Shown here piece after piece: positions 1 through 8,636 of a stretch of DNA of 35,954 nt. Position numbers and translations under genes: made by a program. Location: NCBI GenBank assembly GCA_964528035.1, contig CAZGQY010000020.1, positions 1 to 35,954 on the forward strand, in the 5' to 3' direction. The notes beneath the pieces were generated by a model. It was not told the DNA's origin. It saw nothing but the letters and a program-made list of their open reading frames with translations, and ran no database searches. This DNA is from CAZGQY01 sp964528035. GTDB taxonomy: Bacteria > Pseudomonadota > Gammaproteobacteria > Methylococcales > UBA1147. The number at the start of each line of letters is the position of its first letter. Position 1 is the first letter of the stretch.

Positions 1-611
1 GCTATGATTTCAGTTATTTGCGCTGCATACCGAATATGATAGTCATGGCACCTGCAGATGAAAACGAATGCAGGCACATGCTTTACAGTGGTTTTTTACA
101 CGATGGCCCAGTGTCTATACGATATCCTCGCGGGAAAGGACCAGGAATACCAGTCGATAAAAATATGACCTTATTACCGATCGGAGAGGCCGAAATCCGT
201 ACCCGCGGCAAACGAATCGCGTTACTTGCGTTTGGCTGTATGGTTCAACCTGCCCTGGATATTGCTGAGACATTAGGGGCTACTGTAGTGAATATGCGCT
301 TCATAAAACCTTTGGATGAAACCGTGATTCTGGAAATTGCTGATACCCACGAAATTCTAGTCACACTTGAAGACAATGTTATTGCGGGTGGTGCCGGGAG
401 TGCCGTGAATGAATTTTTACTCAGTCGTCAAGTTCTTATCCATATTTTAAATATCGGATTACCGGACCGTTTTATCGAACATGGTTCACGTGAAGAATGC
501 CTGAGTGACGCGGGATTAGACACTGGTGGCGTACTCAGCACAATAAACAAATATTTGGAAAGCCTGGCTTCGTTGAATCAGGGAAAGCGAGCCGCAGAAG
601 CGAGTAATTAA
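1..611 (+). CDS. dxs: 1-deoxy-D-xylulose-5-phosphate synthase, C-terminal part
   Basis: This is the 3' end of dxs, cut by the left edge of the window; the frame is open from base 3. DXS condenses pyruvate and glyceraldehyde 3-phosphate with thiamine diphosphate, the first step of the MEP isoprenoid pathway, in the cytoplasm. The visible part covers the end of the pyrimidine-binding domain (YLRCIPNM, then a PADENE stretch and RYPRGKGPG) and the C-terminal transketolase domain (RFIKPLDE, LEDNVIAGGAGSAVNE, NIGLPDRFIEHG). All are close to the E. coli protein. The true start lies outside the window, so a TTG at 18 should not be read as a start. The tail after the last conserved block is about 20 residues and not informative. 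No clear terminator follows. Family assignment is near certain. Confidence 0.96.
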   Translation, partial: YDFSYLRCIPNMIVMAPADENECRHMLYSGFLHDGPVSIRYPRGKGPGIPVDKNMTLLPIGEAEIRTRGKRIALLAFGCMVQPALDIAETLGATVVNMRFIKPLDETVILEIADTHEILVTLEDNVIAGGAGSAVNEFLLSRQVLIHILNIGLPDRFIEHGSREECLSDAGLDTGGVLSTINKYLESLASLNQGKRAAEASN

Positions 612-759
612 TACACCCAACACAAATAAAACTCTCTTCATTGATAATTTTTGAATAGTAGTTCTCTGGAAAATGCCGGATCGCCCTTCTGGAAGTGCCG
701 CAAAGCCTAAGGCTATAATCACTTAACTTAGTGGCACCAATCTATTAGGCCAAATCATT

Positions 760-1515
760 TTACATCCACCGCCTTTTTGCTAAAGCGAATAAACCGATAA
801 CCAGCAGCATCAACGATCCAGGTTCCGGCAGCTCGACATGACCATCAATTGCATCATTTCCACAGGACATCGTCCAGTGAGTATCCAGAGACAGTTGATC
901 GGTATTATTGATCAAGCCGGACAAATCAAAGGATACTGTACGATAGTAACTGTCTCCGGATTTTCCTACCCGATTAGTCAATAATGATGCGACCAGGCTA
1001 CCCCCGTCCATTGCAAAAGGTGCAGATTCCGAGTCAAAGTAAATGTCGTTATTCCATTCAGATACCAGATATACGCCCGCCGAATCCACGCCGTCGTTAT
1101 CATTGTCAGCATTGATTTCAGTTGGGTTATAGTTTCTCGTTCCCGATGCAAAGAAGCTTTTTGTCAACAATCCAAAATCAATTGCAAACTCATAGTTCGA
1201 GGAATCTCCGTCAAACGATAACGCAAGGTCACCTGCGTAATAATCCCGGGTACCGGCTCGCACATGACCATCATTAAGGTCAAAACCGGTTTGGATTCCA
1301 AGGTGCAGCGTCGTTCCTGTCTTTCTAAAATATAAGTATTCCGCATCAAAGTCCTGACCACCCCAACCTGGATTAACGTAGCCGTTTGCCGCAACACCTT
1401 CATCGTCCGAAAACTGGGTCCAGCCGTCGTTCTGCCATAATGACAATGGACCCGCAAGACTGAAATTAGAAAACAAAGTTATTACTGCAATCGATAAATA
1501 TTTCATTATAGTCAT
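760..1515 (-). CDS. PEP-CTERM sorting-domain surface protein
   Basis: Exported protein of 251 residues. It has an N-terminal signal peptide (about residues 1-21, ending SLAG) and a C-terminal PEP-CTERM signal: PEP at 230-232, a hydrophobic segment, then KRR near the end. Such signals are recognised by exosortases, which process proteins bound for the envelope or extracellular matrix. The body is acidic, rich in Asp, Gly, Asn and Tyr, and looks like a beta-sandwich; a run near residue 135 (NADNDNDGVDSAG) resembles a calcium-binding loop. I recognise no catalytic motif. The start is supported by GGAG seven bases before the ATG. No exosortase gene is in the window, so the processing enzyme must be elsewhere. 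It is divergent from the haloperoxidase gene, with a 337-base gap holding an inverted repeat. Confidence 0.85.
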   Translation of the reverse strand: MTIMKYLSIAVITLFSNFSLAGPLSLWQNDGWTQFSDDEGVAANGYVNPGWGGQDFDAEYLYFRKTGTTLHLGIQTGFDLNDGHVRAGTRDYYAGDLALSFDGDSSNYEFAIDFGLLTKSFFASGTRNYNPTEINADNDNDGVDSAGVYLVSEWNNDIYFDSESAPFAMDGGSLVASLLTNRVGKSGDSYYRTVSFDLSGLINNTDQLSLDTHWTMSCGNDAIDGHVELPEPGSLMLLVIGLFALAKRRWM

Positions 1516-1595
1516 GGTTTAGCTCCAGCTTTAAATGATCGAAACAATGAGATTCAAATCTTAAGTTCCGATACCTATAGCATCAAGCATGCCAG

Positions 1596-1619
1596 TATGA
1601 ATATATACATATATTCATA
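1596..1619. promoter_or_regulatory. AT-rich inverted repeat, possible operator
   Basis: TATGAATATA, four bases, then its exact complement TATATTCATA. It lies between two divergent genes, about 80 bases from the PEP-CTERM start and 234 from the haloperoxidase start. This fits a dimeric repressor or activator site, but AT-rich palindromes also arise by chance. Confidence 0.35.
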
Positions 1620-1839
1620 GACTTACAGATTTTTCTTATCCATGCTGTAAATTTCATCAACATATCGGTATCTGGAAAAATGGTAATTATTCACAGAATT
1701 CGTCTTAGTACCTTCGTATACTGAGACCTTCCCAAGAATTTAATTTGGGAGTTGACGAGACACTTTCCCTGCAAACAACAATCACGGATAGTGTCCAGAC
1801 TCATTCAAATGATTGCCTTAAAACAGGAATCTTTACACA

Positions 1840-1849
1840 ACAAGGATGC
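1840..1849 (+). promoter_or_regulatory. Haloperoxidase Shine-Dalgarno inside a CsrA-like motif
   Basis: AAGGA lies a few bases before the ATG at 1853 and fixes that start over the upstream TTG. The surrounding ACAAGGATGC matches nine of ten positions of the CsrA/RsmA core ACANGGANGT. A second GGA (ACAGGAA) lies about 20 bases upstream. CsrA represses many mRNAs by binding paired GGA sites, one over the Shine-Dalgarno. Binding here is inference. Confidence 0.4.
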
Positions 1850-1852
1850 AAT

Positions 1853-3694
1853 ATGACTAAATCCAGACAACAACTTGCTTTGGAAGTCCGAAATTCTGCT
1901 GCGCAAATGGCAGCAGACCGCGAACATCCAATGCATATTTCCAACGGTGATGAGCAAAAATTTCGTCACGACATTGCAAAGAAATTTGCACCCAATTATC
2001 TAGCCAGTTATACAAAGGGTTTGCCACATAATTATAAATCTGGCTTAATCGACACCCCGGATGATTTCCAGAAGTTCGTAACCGGCATTGACAGTGGCGA
2101 CCCACGTGATTTTCGTGACACACCCTTGGGCGTCCGCGAAAATCGCTCTTACTACTATCACCAGCCCAAATGGAAATCGGACAAAGGGCAAAAATTACCT
2201 AAAGGTGATCGTGCGGGCAAGGAAGCCAATGTGCGTGCATGGGAGAGTGCAGGTGCAGGACATACTTTTGATCTCCAAGGCCCTGACGCTCAGGCGGTAA
2301 CGATGCCGCCTGCACCCGCACTTGGCAGCGCCGAACTCACTGCTGAAATGGCTGAAGTATATGTTCAGGCATTACTGAGAGATACCCCTTTTACTGCCAT
2401 GGCGCTGGGAACTGACCCGGATCAGAGCGACATCGATAAGGTTCAAAATCAAGTTAATCAACTCAATACCTTAGACTGGTTTTCAGGTGCCAGGATCGCG
2501 CTTAGTGCAGCAGAATCTACCAGAAGGCGCACAAAGCTTGAGCCACATACAGCATTTCGTGGCATCACGCCGGGTGATAACATTGGTCCGTATATTTCAC
2601 AATTCCTGCTGGTCGGAAATGCTGGAATCAATGCCAACGATAAAGAAAGAGAGCCCAGTGCAGGCTTGATTTCATACGGCGCCATATCAGTCGATCAACG
2701 CGTACGCCATGCCTGTAAGAATGATGACCATATGACCGAATGGAATGAATGGTTTGACGTCCAGAATGGTGCAAATCTTGGTGCACAGGAAAACTATGAT
2801 GACAACCTCAAACGACGTTTCATCACCACTCCCCGGGATCTGGCAACTTATGTCCATTATGATGCCTTGTACGAAGCCTACTTGAATGCCTGTTTGATTC
2901 TGTTAGCAAATGGCGTTCCCTTTGATCCGGGCATTCCTTTCCAATTGCCCGATAATGATGATCATCAACAGGGCTTTGCTCAATTTGGCGGCCCCCATAT
3001 CCTGTCATTATTAACGGAAGTGGCAACTCGTGCGCTAAAAGCCGTGCGTTTTCAAAAATTCAACATCCACCGTCGCCTGCGTCCCGAAGCTTTGGCGGCT
3101 CGTTTGCATAAAAATGAGTGCCTCAAGGCTTCAGCGCCTGAGTTGGGCTGGATGCTTCGTGATTTGCAAAACAGTGGAATCATAGGCGATATAGAAGCGC
3201 AGAATATGGCGCGTAATTTGGATAATAGCGCGACTCGTTTATTGCCCATGGCGTTTTGTGAAGGCTCGCCAATGCATCCAGCCTACGGGGCGGGACATGC
3301 CACGGTTGCCGGAGCCTGTATTACTATATTGAAGGCATTTTTCGATCATAAACGCCCATTAGCTGTTGCCGGTGATCCAGGAAAAGCCTTCGTGCCTGAT
3401 ACAGATGGCAGGTGTCTTGATCCCATCGATGTCTACATGCCAAACCCGAACACGAATAGTCCAGAAAAAACCATCCGCGGTATTTTGACAGTAGAGGGCG
3501 AACTCAACAAGCTGGCTTCCAATATATCTATCGGTAGAGATTGGGCCGGAGTTCACTACTTTACTGATTATATCGAGTCTTTACGTATGGGTGAAAAAGT
3601 TGCTTTAGGTATTTTAGAAGAGCAAAAACTCACTTATGGCGAAAACTTCTCCATGACCGTGCCGTTGTTTGATGGTGGGGCTGTTCGCATTTAA
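1853..3694 (+). CDS. Vanadium-dependent haloperoxidase, bromoperoxidase type
   Basis: Enzyme of 613 residues from the ATG at 1853, chosen for its AAGGA site. These enzymes use vanadate and hydrogen peroxide to oxidise halide to a hypohalous species that halogenates organic substrates. The PAP2-like active site is readable (numbering from this start): Lys402 and Arg410 in KFNIHRRLRPE, His475 and acid-base His482 in HPAYGAGHA, and Arg562 with vanadate-ligand His568 in GRDWAGVH. His475, seven residues before His482, matches the algal bromoperoxidase pattern rather than chloroperoxidases, which have Phe there. The usual PSGH serine is Ala here (GAGH), a variant I recall in bacterial members of this branch. 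No signal peptide is seen, so it is probably cytoplasmic. Monocistronic, with a strong hairpin about 27 bases after the stop. Halide preference cannot be read from sequence. Confidence 0.93.
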   Translation: MTKSRQQLALEVRNSAAQMAADREHPMHISNGDEQKFRHDIAKKFAPNYLASYTKGLPHNYKSGLIDTPDDFQKFVTGIDSGDPRDFRDTPLGVRENRSYYYHQPKWKSDKGQKLPKGDRAGKEANVRAWESAGAGHTFDLQGPDAQAVTMPPAPALGSAELTAEMAEVYVQALLRDTPFTAMALGTDPDQSDIDKVQNQVNQLNTLDWFSGARIALSAAESTRRRTKLEPHTAFRGITPGDNIGPYISQFLLVGNAGINANDKEREPSAGLISYGAISVDQRVRHACKNDDHMTEWNEWFDVQNGANLGAQENYDDNLKRRFITTPRDLATYVHYDALYEAYLNACLILLANGVPFDPGIPFQLPDNDDHQQGFAQFGGPHILSLLTEVATRALKAVRFQKFNIHRRLRPEALAARLHKNECLKASAPELGWMLRDLQNSGIIGDIEAQNMARNLDNSATRLLPMAFCEGSPMHPAYGAGHATVAGACITILKAFFDHKRPLAVAGDPGKAFVPDTDGRCLDPIDVYMPNPNTNSPEKTIRGILTVEGELNKLASNISIGRDWAGVHYFTDYIESLRMGEKVALGILEEQKLTYGENFSMTVPLFDGGAVRI

Positions 3695-3720
3695 GCGTTG
3701 GCCGAGATAATCAGGTATTT

Positions 3721-3749
3721 TGTACAGGCACAAGGATTGTGCCTGTACA
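3721..3749 (+). terminator. Strong hairpin after the haloperoxidase gene
   Basis: Perfect 13-bp stem: TGTACAGGCACAA pairs with TTGTGCCTGTACA around GGA; a 12-bp reading gives the loop AGGAT. It sits 26 bases past the stop. There is no T-run on either side, so it is not a classic intrinsic terminator. It may instead protect the 3' end or present a GGA loop to a protein such as CsrA. Confidence 0.55.
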
Positions 3750-3833
3750 TAATTAAAGTATTATAGTTCACGATCTATTATGGGAATGTACTGGCACAGC
3801 ATGCTTCAACTATTCGTAGCGTTGACCTAAGAA

Positions 3834-5231
3834 CTACGCAGCCAATGAAAACCGATTTCTACCTTCTTTTTTAGCTTCCAACAACGCTTTGTCCGCTTTT
3901 CTAATAATCGTCATATAGTCCGCTTCCCCCGTGTGTTGGGCGATTCCTATACTTAAAGAAATATTTATGCTTGAGCCATCATTAGAAGTGTAATGATTGG
4001 AGTTTACCGCTTTAAGTAAATCTTCCGCAAGAGCTTTTGCACGGTTGATTGATGCATCAACCATCAATATCAGGAATTCATCACCCCCGTATCTAAATAC
4101 ATAATCACTGGATCTTACGGATTCTTGTAACGAACCGGCCACCGATTCAATAATCCTGTCACCATCGTAATGCCCATAGGTATCATTTATCTGTTTGAAG
4201 TGATCAACGTCCAACATCAATAATACATAAGGGCTGCTATCAAGATAGATTAGAGATGTTTCTTTTTGCAAAATTACATCCAGGTATCGTCGATTGTACA
4301 ATTTTGTCAAAGTATCCCGCCCTGAATCCAGAGAACGAGCCTGTTTTGTTAGAGAACTAAACAACCATCCCATTTTTTTTACATGGCTGTTGATTTTTTC
4401 ATTTAACCCTATTAAAGCTTTGTTGTCACGACTGTTTTTGTGCTCGACCAAATCTGGGATTAGTTTTTCCAGTTTGCGAATCTCTTCGTTAAGAGCAATA
4501 ACTTCTTCGGCGTTTTTAAAAAAAACATTGGCTTTATGCCTTATCCATAGAGTAAATAGTGAATCGTGAATCGCCGGTAATTCCTCAAATGTGATTTTTT
4601 CTGATACCAACAATTTATTGAGTAGCATGCTATGCCAGTCATGCATGTCCGCTCGTATGCTCTGACAGGTTTCTGCTAATTCCGAACCCAGAATATGATT
4701 TTGCAAAGCTTGAGAATGTTTTTCAATAGAAATTTTATTTTCAAGATAGGCTTCAAAACTGATAGACATGCAAATATCTATCAGCATGGTCACCTGCGTA
4801 TAAATATTTCGAGCAGCCCTAGAATTATCCTCTTTGTTTATGACGTGGTTACATATTTCCATTTTCAAAACACGCGCTCCCAAATTAAGTAAATGAGGAG
4901 GCATGTTCATACGCACATATTTTCTACCAACAGATAATTGTTTATCTATATAACCAAGTAATTCATTTTCATCTTTTCTTATTACGAATAAATCTGGAAT
5001 CCATAGAGAAAGTTTAGAGGTCAACTCCAGCTCAATAGATTTGACACTTAGAAACTTTTGGCCATCAATAGTTGAGGCCAGGGTTGCAAAATATTTGTAC
5101 GCAACATCCATTTTATGTATTTCAGCAGAAGCTCTAATCCGATCCATTAATTGGGGGTCAGATCTGGTGTATATTTCTGTAAGATGGTTCAGGTATATAT
5201 CAGAAATGTGTTGTTTCAATGTTGCTTTCAT
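3834..5231 (-). CDS. DosC-like diguanylate cyclase with divergent globin sensor
   Basis: 465 residues. The C-terminal GGDEF domain (about 300-465) makes cyclic di-GMP. It has an intact YGGDEF active site (382-386), metal site LDVDHFKQIND, and inhibitory-site RxxD (Arg373-Asp376) five residues before it. The N-terminal half lines up with E. coli DosC (460 residues), a globin-coupled oxygen sensor. It shares FLS...V at about 60, the block around 101-112, GARVLK at 118-123, and a middle domain with FTLWIRHKA at 226-234. In DosC the block reads VHARIGIP, where His98 ligates haem; here it reads KYVRMNMP, so Tyr105 replaces the proximal His. The distal Tyr43 position seems to be Phe48, after Tyr47. 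The sensor may bind no haem or bind it differently. No transmembrane segment is seen, so it is likely cytoplasmic. Nothing shows its regulation. Confidence 0.9.
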   Translation of the reverse strand: MKATLKQHISDIYLNHLTEIYTRSDPQLMDRIRASAEIHKMDVAYKYFATLASTIDGQKFLSVKSIELELTSKLSLWIPDLFVIRKDENELLGYIDKQLSVGRKYVRMNMPPHLLNLGARVLKMEICNHVINKEDNSRAARNIYTQVTMLIDICMSISFEAYLENKISIEKHSQALQNHILGSELAETCQSIRADMHDWHSMLLNKLLVSEKITFEELPAIHDSLFTLWIRHKANVFFKNAEEVIALNEEIRKLEKLIPDLVEHKNSRDNKALIGLNEKINSHVKKMGWLFSSLTKQARSLDSGRDTLTKLYNRRYLDVILQKETSLIYLDSSPYVLLMLDVDHFKQINDTYGHYDGDRIIESVAGSLQESVRSSDYVFRYGGDEFLILMVDASINRAKALAEDLLKAVNSNHYTSNDGSSINISLSIGIAQHTGEADYMTIIRKADKALLEAKKEGRNRFSLAA

Positions 5232-5484
5232 TATTCTTAAATTTTAATAGTGGCTTTATTTTTTTTGATTAATCTAGATCAATATTTTTGCAACAATTGG
5301 GTTTCATAGGTGATAAAGCATATAAAAATTGATTGGTTTGCACGGCTGCAACCGTTATGTTGTAGAAATTTTAATAAAGATAGTCTTGTCGATAACTCCC
5401 GAAACGGTCAATATTTTGTTCACTAAACACCGACTCATATTGCAAATATATCAAACCATATACGACTCCAATCACTCCTGATTT

Positions 5485-7662
5485 TTATCTTCTGGATGAT
5501 TTGCTTATATGGTATCGAGAGGAATAATAGGAATTGCCACGATATTTTCGCTTACGTAAACGCCGCCGTTTTTTTCGTTTACGTATAACCCGTAGTGAAT
5601 GTATTTTCGAGGGCACACAAAGTTCTTTTTCTACCCGGGTTTCCAGAACGCTGGGCCCAAGAACATTGTTTGTGTCAATATCCCATACTTTTTGATGGTG
5701 GGGTTGATACCGTGTCCTCTTTATCTTGTAACAAAGCAGATGCCTCTTCGAATGAATAATCTTTGAATCCAACCCTGTTTTGCGTAACCTGGCTGGGCTG
5801 CACAAATGGCGCGGCTCACGCACATAAAATGATTTTTCCTGTCCCAGTTGATCGCTAATAAATTCGTCCTCGAGCTCGACAGTTCGACGGCGACGAGCAC
5901 GTTTTTTTACACGGTAACAGTTGAGCACATCGGCCCTTCCTTGTTTTAATGGGTTAATAAACCCGTCTAAGGATAACGCGCTGGGCACAAGTAAACGATC
6001 CAGTCTAGTGGTTTCCAGATGGATTTTCTTTGCAAATTGATTGCTGACCCTTACACGCATCCGTTTGTGCTTGTAGCGTTTATTAGTTCTTTTAATTCTG
6101 TACATTAAATAATGAATATCCTGAAAACTAATTCCATGCTGATTTTTATCCACAGGATTACCCAGCCGTGTAATTTTGCCGATTTTAAAGCGTCCTCTAC
6201 CAAATCGGTTTGCTAATCGAACCACTTGACCTTTGACTCCGCCGTCGTCATAAATTTTGTTTAGGCCATACAGCAGGTAATGATCCGGCTTCAGACTACC
6301 GCAATCCAATCTTGGAAAACTCAATCCATTCCTTGTATTGTCGACCTGTAGCGGTGATTTTTCTATTCTTTCCTCTATCTCATCGGGACTATTGTAAATG
6401 CCAGTATCAATCAGCAACGCCGCACAAGCAGCGGCATGCGCAGTGGCAAAACTGGTACCAGACGATATTCTCACGGTATTTCCGATTGCACTTGATTCTA
6501 TACCAACACCAGGAGCCATGACATCGGTGCTTTCGTTACTACTGGTAAATCCAACAATTGCGTCGCTATTATCAGTAGCACCAACCGATATGACGTTACT
6601 GAGGCAGGCGGGTGAAGTCATGTGAGTGGCAGAACCGCCGTTACCAGACGATGCAAATGCAATAACACCTTGCTGTCTTAGTGTATTGATTACGGCGGCA
6701 CCAGCCATATTGTATGAGGTGCTGGTATCACAATCACCTGTAAATGTACTATGGGTACCGAAACTCATATTTATGATTTTTACGTCTGTCCGTTCCGAAG
6801 CAATGTAATCCAGAGCAGCTACAATTTCTGAAAAATAGTAAAAGACACCAGAGAATGTCGAATCATCGAGAACTTTGATCGAAACTATTTTCGCATCGGG
6901 GGCAACGCCTACTGAACTTACGGTACCATTCGAGGTAATAACTCCGGTAGTAAAGGTACCATGCCCGGCTCCATCTTCCGCTGCGCCGGGACCGAACTGA
7001 CGGTCACTACCATTCGGACACAAGCCCAGACCGTCAATAACACCATCATTGTCCAAAAAACAGGCCTGGGCAATCAGATCGTCACTTAAATCGATATGAT
7101 CCGTATCAATTCCTGAATCCAGTACCGCAACGACCACACCTTCACCGGTAACACCCTGTTGGTGTAACGTGTTGGCTCTGATCAACGGGACGCTGGTACT
7201 CAGTGAACCCGTCCCCCCTATATCCATGTCTACCCGTACGACATTAGTTTGCGATACCAGTCTTTGCAATCCGGCTAAAGAAGTAATTTTTCCTGCCAGG
7301 GCCGGTATAGTCTTGTACTGGCGTCGAACGACATAATCGGAGGGATACAGGTTTGCCAGTACATCTTCCTGGATATCAGTAATCTCGTTTTTGATTACTG
7401 CGGGTTCGCTAATTTGAGCCTGCATCGCTGGGGTATCGTCCAGCATAACGACAACCTCGACTTCTTCTCCCCTCTCTAAAGCCTGGATGATTTCTTTATC
7501 AATCTTGCCATTTGCACCGGATAAAATATTTTCTGCCAATACAATTCCGCAAAAAATACCCGAAACAGTCAGGTATACGAACAAACCTGTAGATATCTGT
7601 CTAATTAATTGCAAATAAGCGTACGACATGCGTATCCGCCGAATCATACGAAGCATCAACAT
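5485..7662 (-). CDS. Secreted subtilisin-like serine peptidase with repeat tail
   Basis: 725 residues. The order is: signal peptide (hydrophobic about 25-43, likely cleavage VLA-EN), a propeptide resembling inhibitor I9 (about 65-147), an S8 peptidase domain (about 165-435), then a basic C-terminal region of about 265 residues. The catalytic triad is Asp182 (VLDSGID), His234 (GHGTFTTG) and Ser404 (SGTSFATAHA); oxyanion Asn is probably Asn341. The C-terminal region holds four imperfect repeats of about 50 residues (about 459-508, 514-566, 578-630, 640-688), with pattern CYxIK, then N/D-QFG, then L-C/V-PS, resembling DUF7450. It ends in a very basic RKRKKRRRLRKRK stretch. The site AAGGGGA is better spaced for the ATG at 7656 than for 7662. 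It could be secreted or surface-bound; the substrate is unknown. Same strand as the hydrolase, 78 bases downstream of it. Confidence 0.9.
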   Translation of the reverse strand: MLMLRMIRRIRMSYAYLQLIRQISTGLFVYLTVSGIFCGIVLAENILSGANGKIDKEIIQALERGEEVEVVVMLDDTPAMQAQISEPAVIKNEITDIQEDVLANLYPSDYVVRRQYKTIPALAGKITSLAGLQRLVSQTNVVRVDMDIGGTGSLSTSVPLIRANTLHQQGVTGEGVVVAVLDSGIDTDHIDLSDDLIAQACFLDNDGVIDGLGLCPNGSDRQFGPGAAEDGAGHGTFTTGVITSNGTVSSVGVAPDAKIVSIKVLDDSTFSGVFYYFSEIVAALDYIASERTDVKIINMSFGTHSTFTGDCDTSTSYNMAGAAVINTLRQQGVIAFASSGNGGSATHMTSPACLSNVISVGATDNSDAIVGFTSSNESTDVMAPGVGIESSAIGNTVRISSGTSFATAHAAACAALLIDTGIYNSPDEIEERIEKSPLQVDNTRNGLSFPRLDCGSLKPDHYLLYGLNKIYDDGGVKGQVVRLANRFGRGRFKIGKITRLGNPVDKNQHGISFQDIHYLMYRIKRTNKRYKHKRMRVRVSNQFAKKIHLETTRLDRLLVPSALSLDGFINPLKQGRADVLNCYRVKKRARRRRTVELEDEFISDQLGQEKSFYVREPRHLCSPARLRKTGLDSKIIHSKRHLLCYKIKRTRYQPHHQKVWDIDTNNVLGPSVLETRVEKELCVPSKIHSLRVIRKRKKRRRLRKRKYRGNSYYSSRYHISKSSRR

Positions 7663-7740
7663 TCCCCTTAAAAATAAATATGTTATCGCAGACGTTTTTT
7701 AAATTTTGTTGTCGCCTGGTTGTCTATTCAGACAGTATAT

Positions 7741-8499
7741 TCACAATCGCCTGGTTATTTCTCTATAGGTTTCATGCGGATTTTCCAGCATCATAAAGTG
7801 GCCACTGTCAGGAATTTCTTTCCTTTCCAGTCCCTGTAATTCGTTGAGTACTGGTATTTGATTGTTTCGTTCTCCATAGATATAAGTGTTTGTAGTATTT
7901 GTTTCTTTATATAACTTTAGGAGACAACCACTGGTCGATAACTTAACGAGTGATTTTGCGCTACGGTAAAAAGCTTGCGGACTGGCTGCAGGTTCCGAAG
8001 CTAAACCCATACAGCGAAATTGCAAAGGTGCAATTGGGTGGATTTTATCAACAAACTTGCGTTCGTCAAGCGCAGCGACTCTAAGGCTTATTTTACAATC
8101 CTCGGAAACAAGATTTCCCTCCAGACAAAAGAAATTATTAACATTTGTCATCTGTTCCATTAGCAATAATGCCACAGCACCACCCATACTGTGAGCCACG
8201 ATATTGACCACCCCCGGTTGTATATCGCGCAAAAACCCACCCAATACTTCAACCTGTTGTTCCAGTGTATAAGAAAAATCCCTGGGTTTCGATGAGTCAC
8301 CGTGACCTAATAAATCAATAGCGATAAGACTATATCTCTGCGCAAAATAATTGTTCTCAAAAGCAGGTAGAAAAGAGTCTTTAGAACAGCCAAGTCCGTG
8401 AATAAATATGACCCATTCGCCATCTCCGTCTCGGATCCAATAAGACATCTCCAACTCTTGAGATCCGATACAACATTGAAATTTCCGGGCTATAGGCAC
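7741..8499 (-). CDS. Alpha/beta hydrolase, possible thioesterase of the cluster
   Basis: 252 residues from a GTG start, supported by GGAG seven bases upstream. The fold is clear: oxyanion HGLG (34-37), GHGDSS (65-70), nucleophile Ser104 in AHSMGG, and His234 in SGHFMMLENP. The acid residue is uncertain: Glu127 or Asp134 after the EGNLVSEDC motif, or Glu210 in YGERN. No signal peptide. It is the last gene of the ACP, ligase, mutase and decarboxylase run, 137 bases after the decarboxylase. Hydrolases also accompany the exosortase A type ligase and decarboxylase families. A role in releasing or transferring the ACP-bound product is inference; a general esterase is equally allowed by the sequence. 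Confidence 0.82.
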   Translation of the reverse strand: MPIARKFQCCIGSQELEMSYWIRDGDGEWVIFIHGLGCSKDSFLPAFENNYFAQRYSLIAIDLLGHGDSSKPRDFSYTLEQQVEVLGGFLRDIQPGVVNIVAHSMGGAVALLLMEQMTNVNNFFCLEGNLVSEDCKISLRVAALDERKFVDKIHPIAPLQFRCMGLASEPAASPQAFYRSAKSLVKLSTSGCLLKLYKETNTTNTYIYGERNNQIPVLNELQGLERKEIPDSGHFMMLENPHETYREITRRL

Positions 8500-8636
8500 A
8501 ATTGATCTCCACGGGTTATTTAACGATACGGCTTAAGGCCGGAATTTACAATACAGCTAACAAAGAGATATTCACTTAGCCCAAAAAAACCTATCTTGGA
8601 GTCCTAACAAGATGGATTCAACAGATACGATAAGTT

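Larger units (their letters stand above)
1516..1852. other. Divergent intergenic region, PEP-CTERM / haloperoxidase
   Basis: This gap has no convincing gene. It should hold both divergent promoters. It contains an AT-rich 10-4-10 inverted repeat (1596-1619) and, close to the haloperoxidase start, two GGA motifs (around 1825 and 1844). The open frame of the haloperoxidase extends back to a TTG at 1745, but that extension has no family similarity that I can see and no ribosome binding site. Confidence 0.6.
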
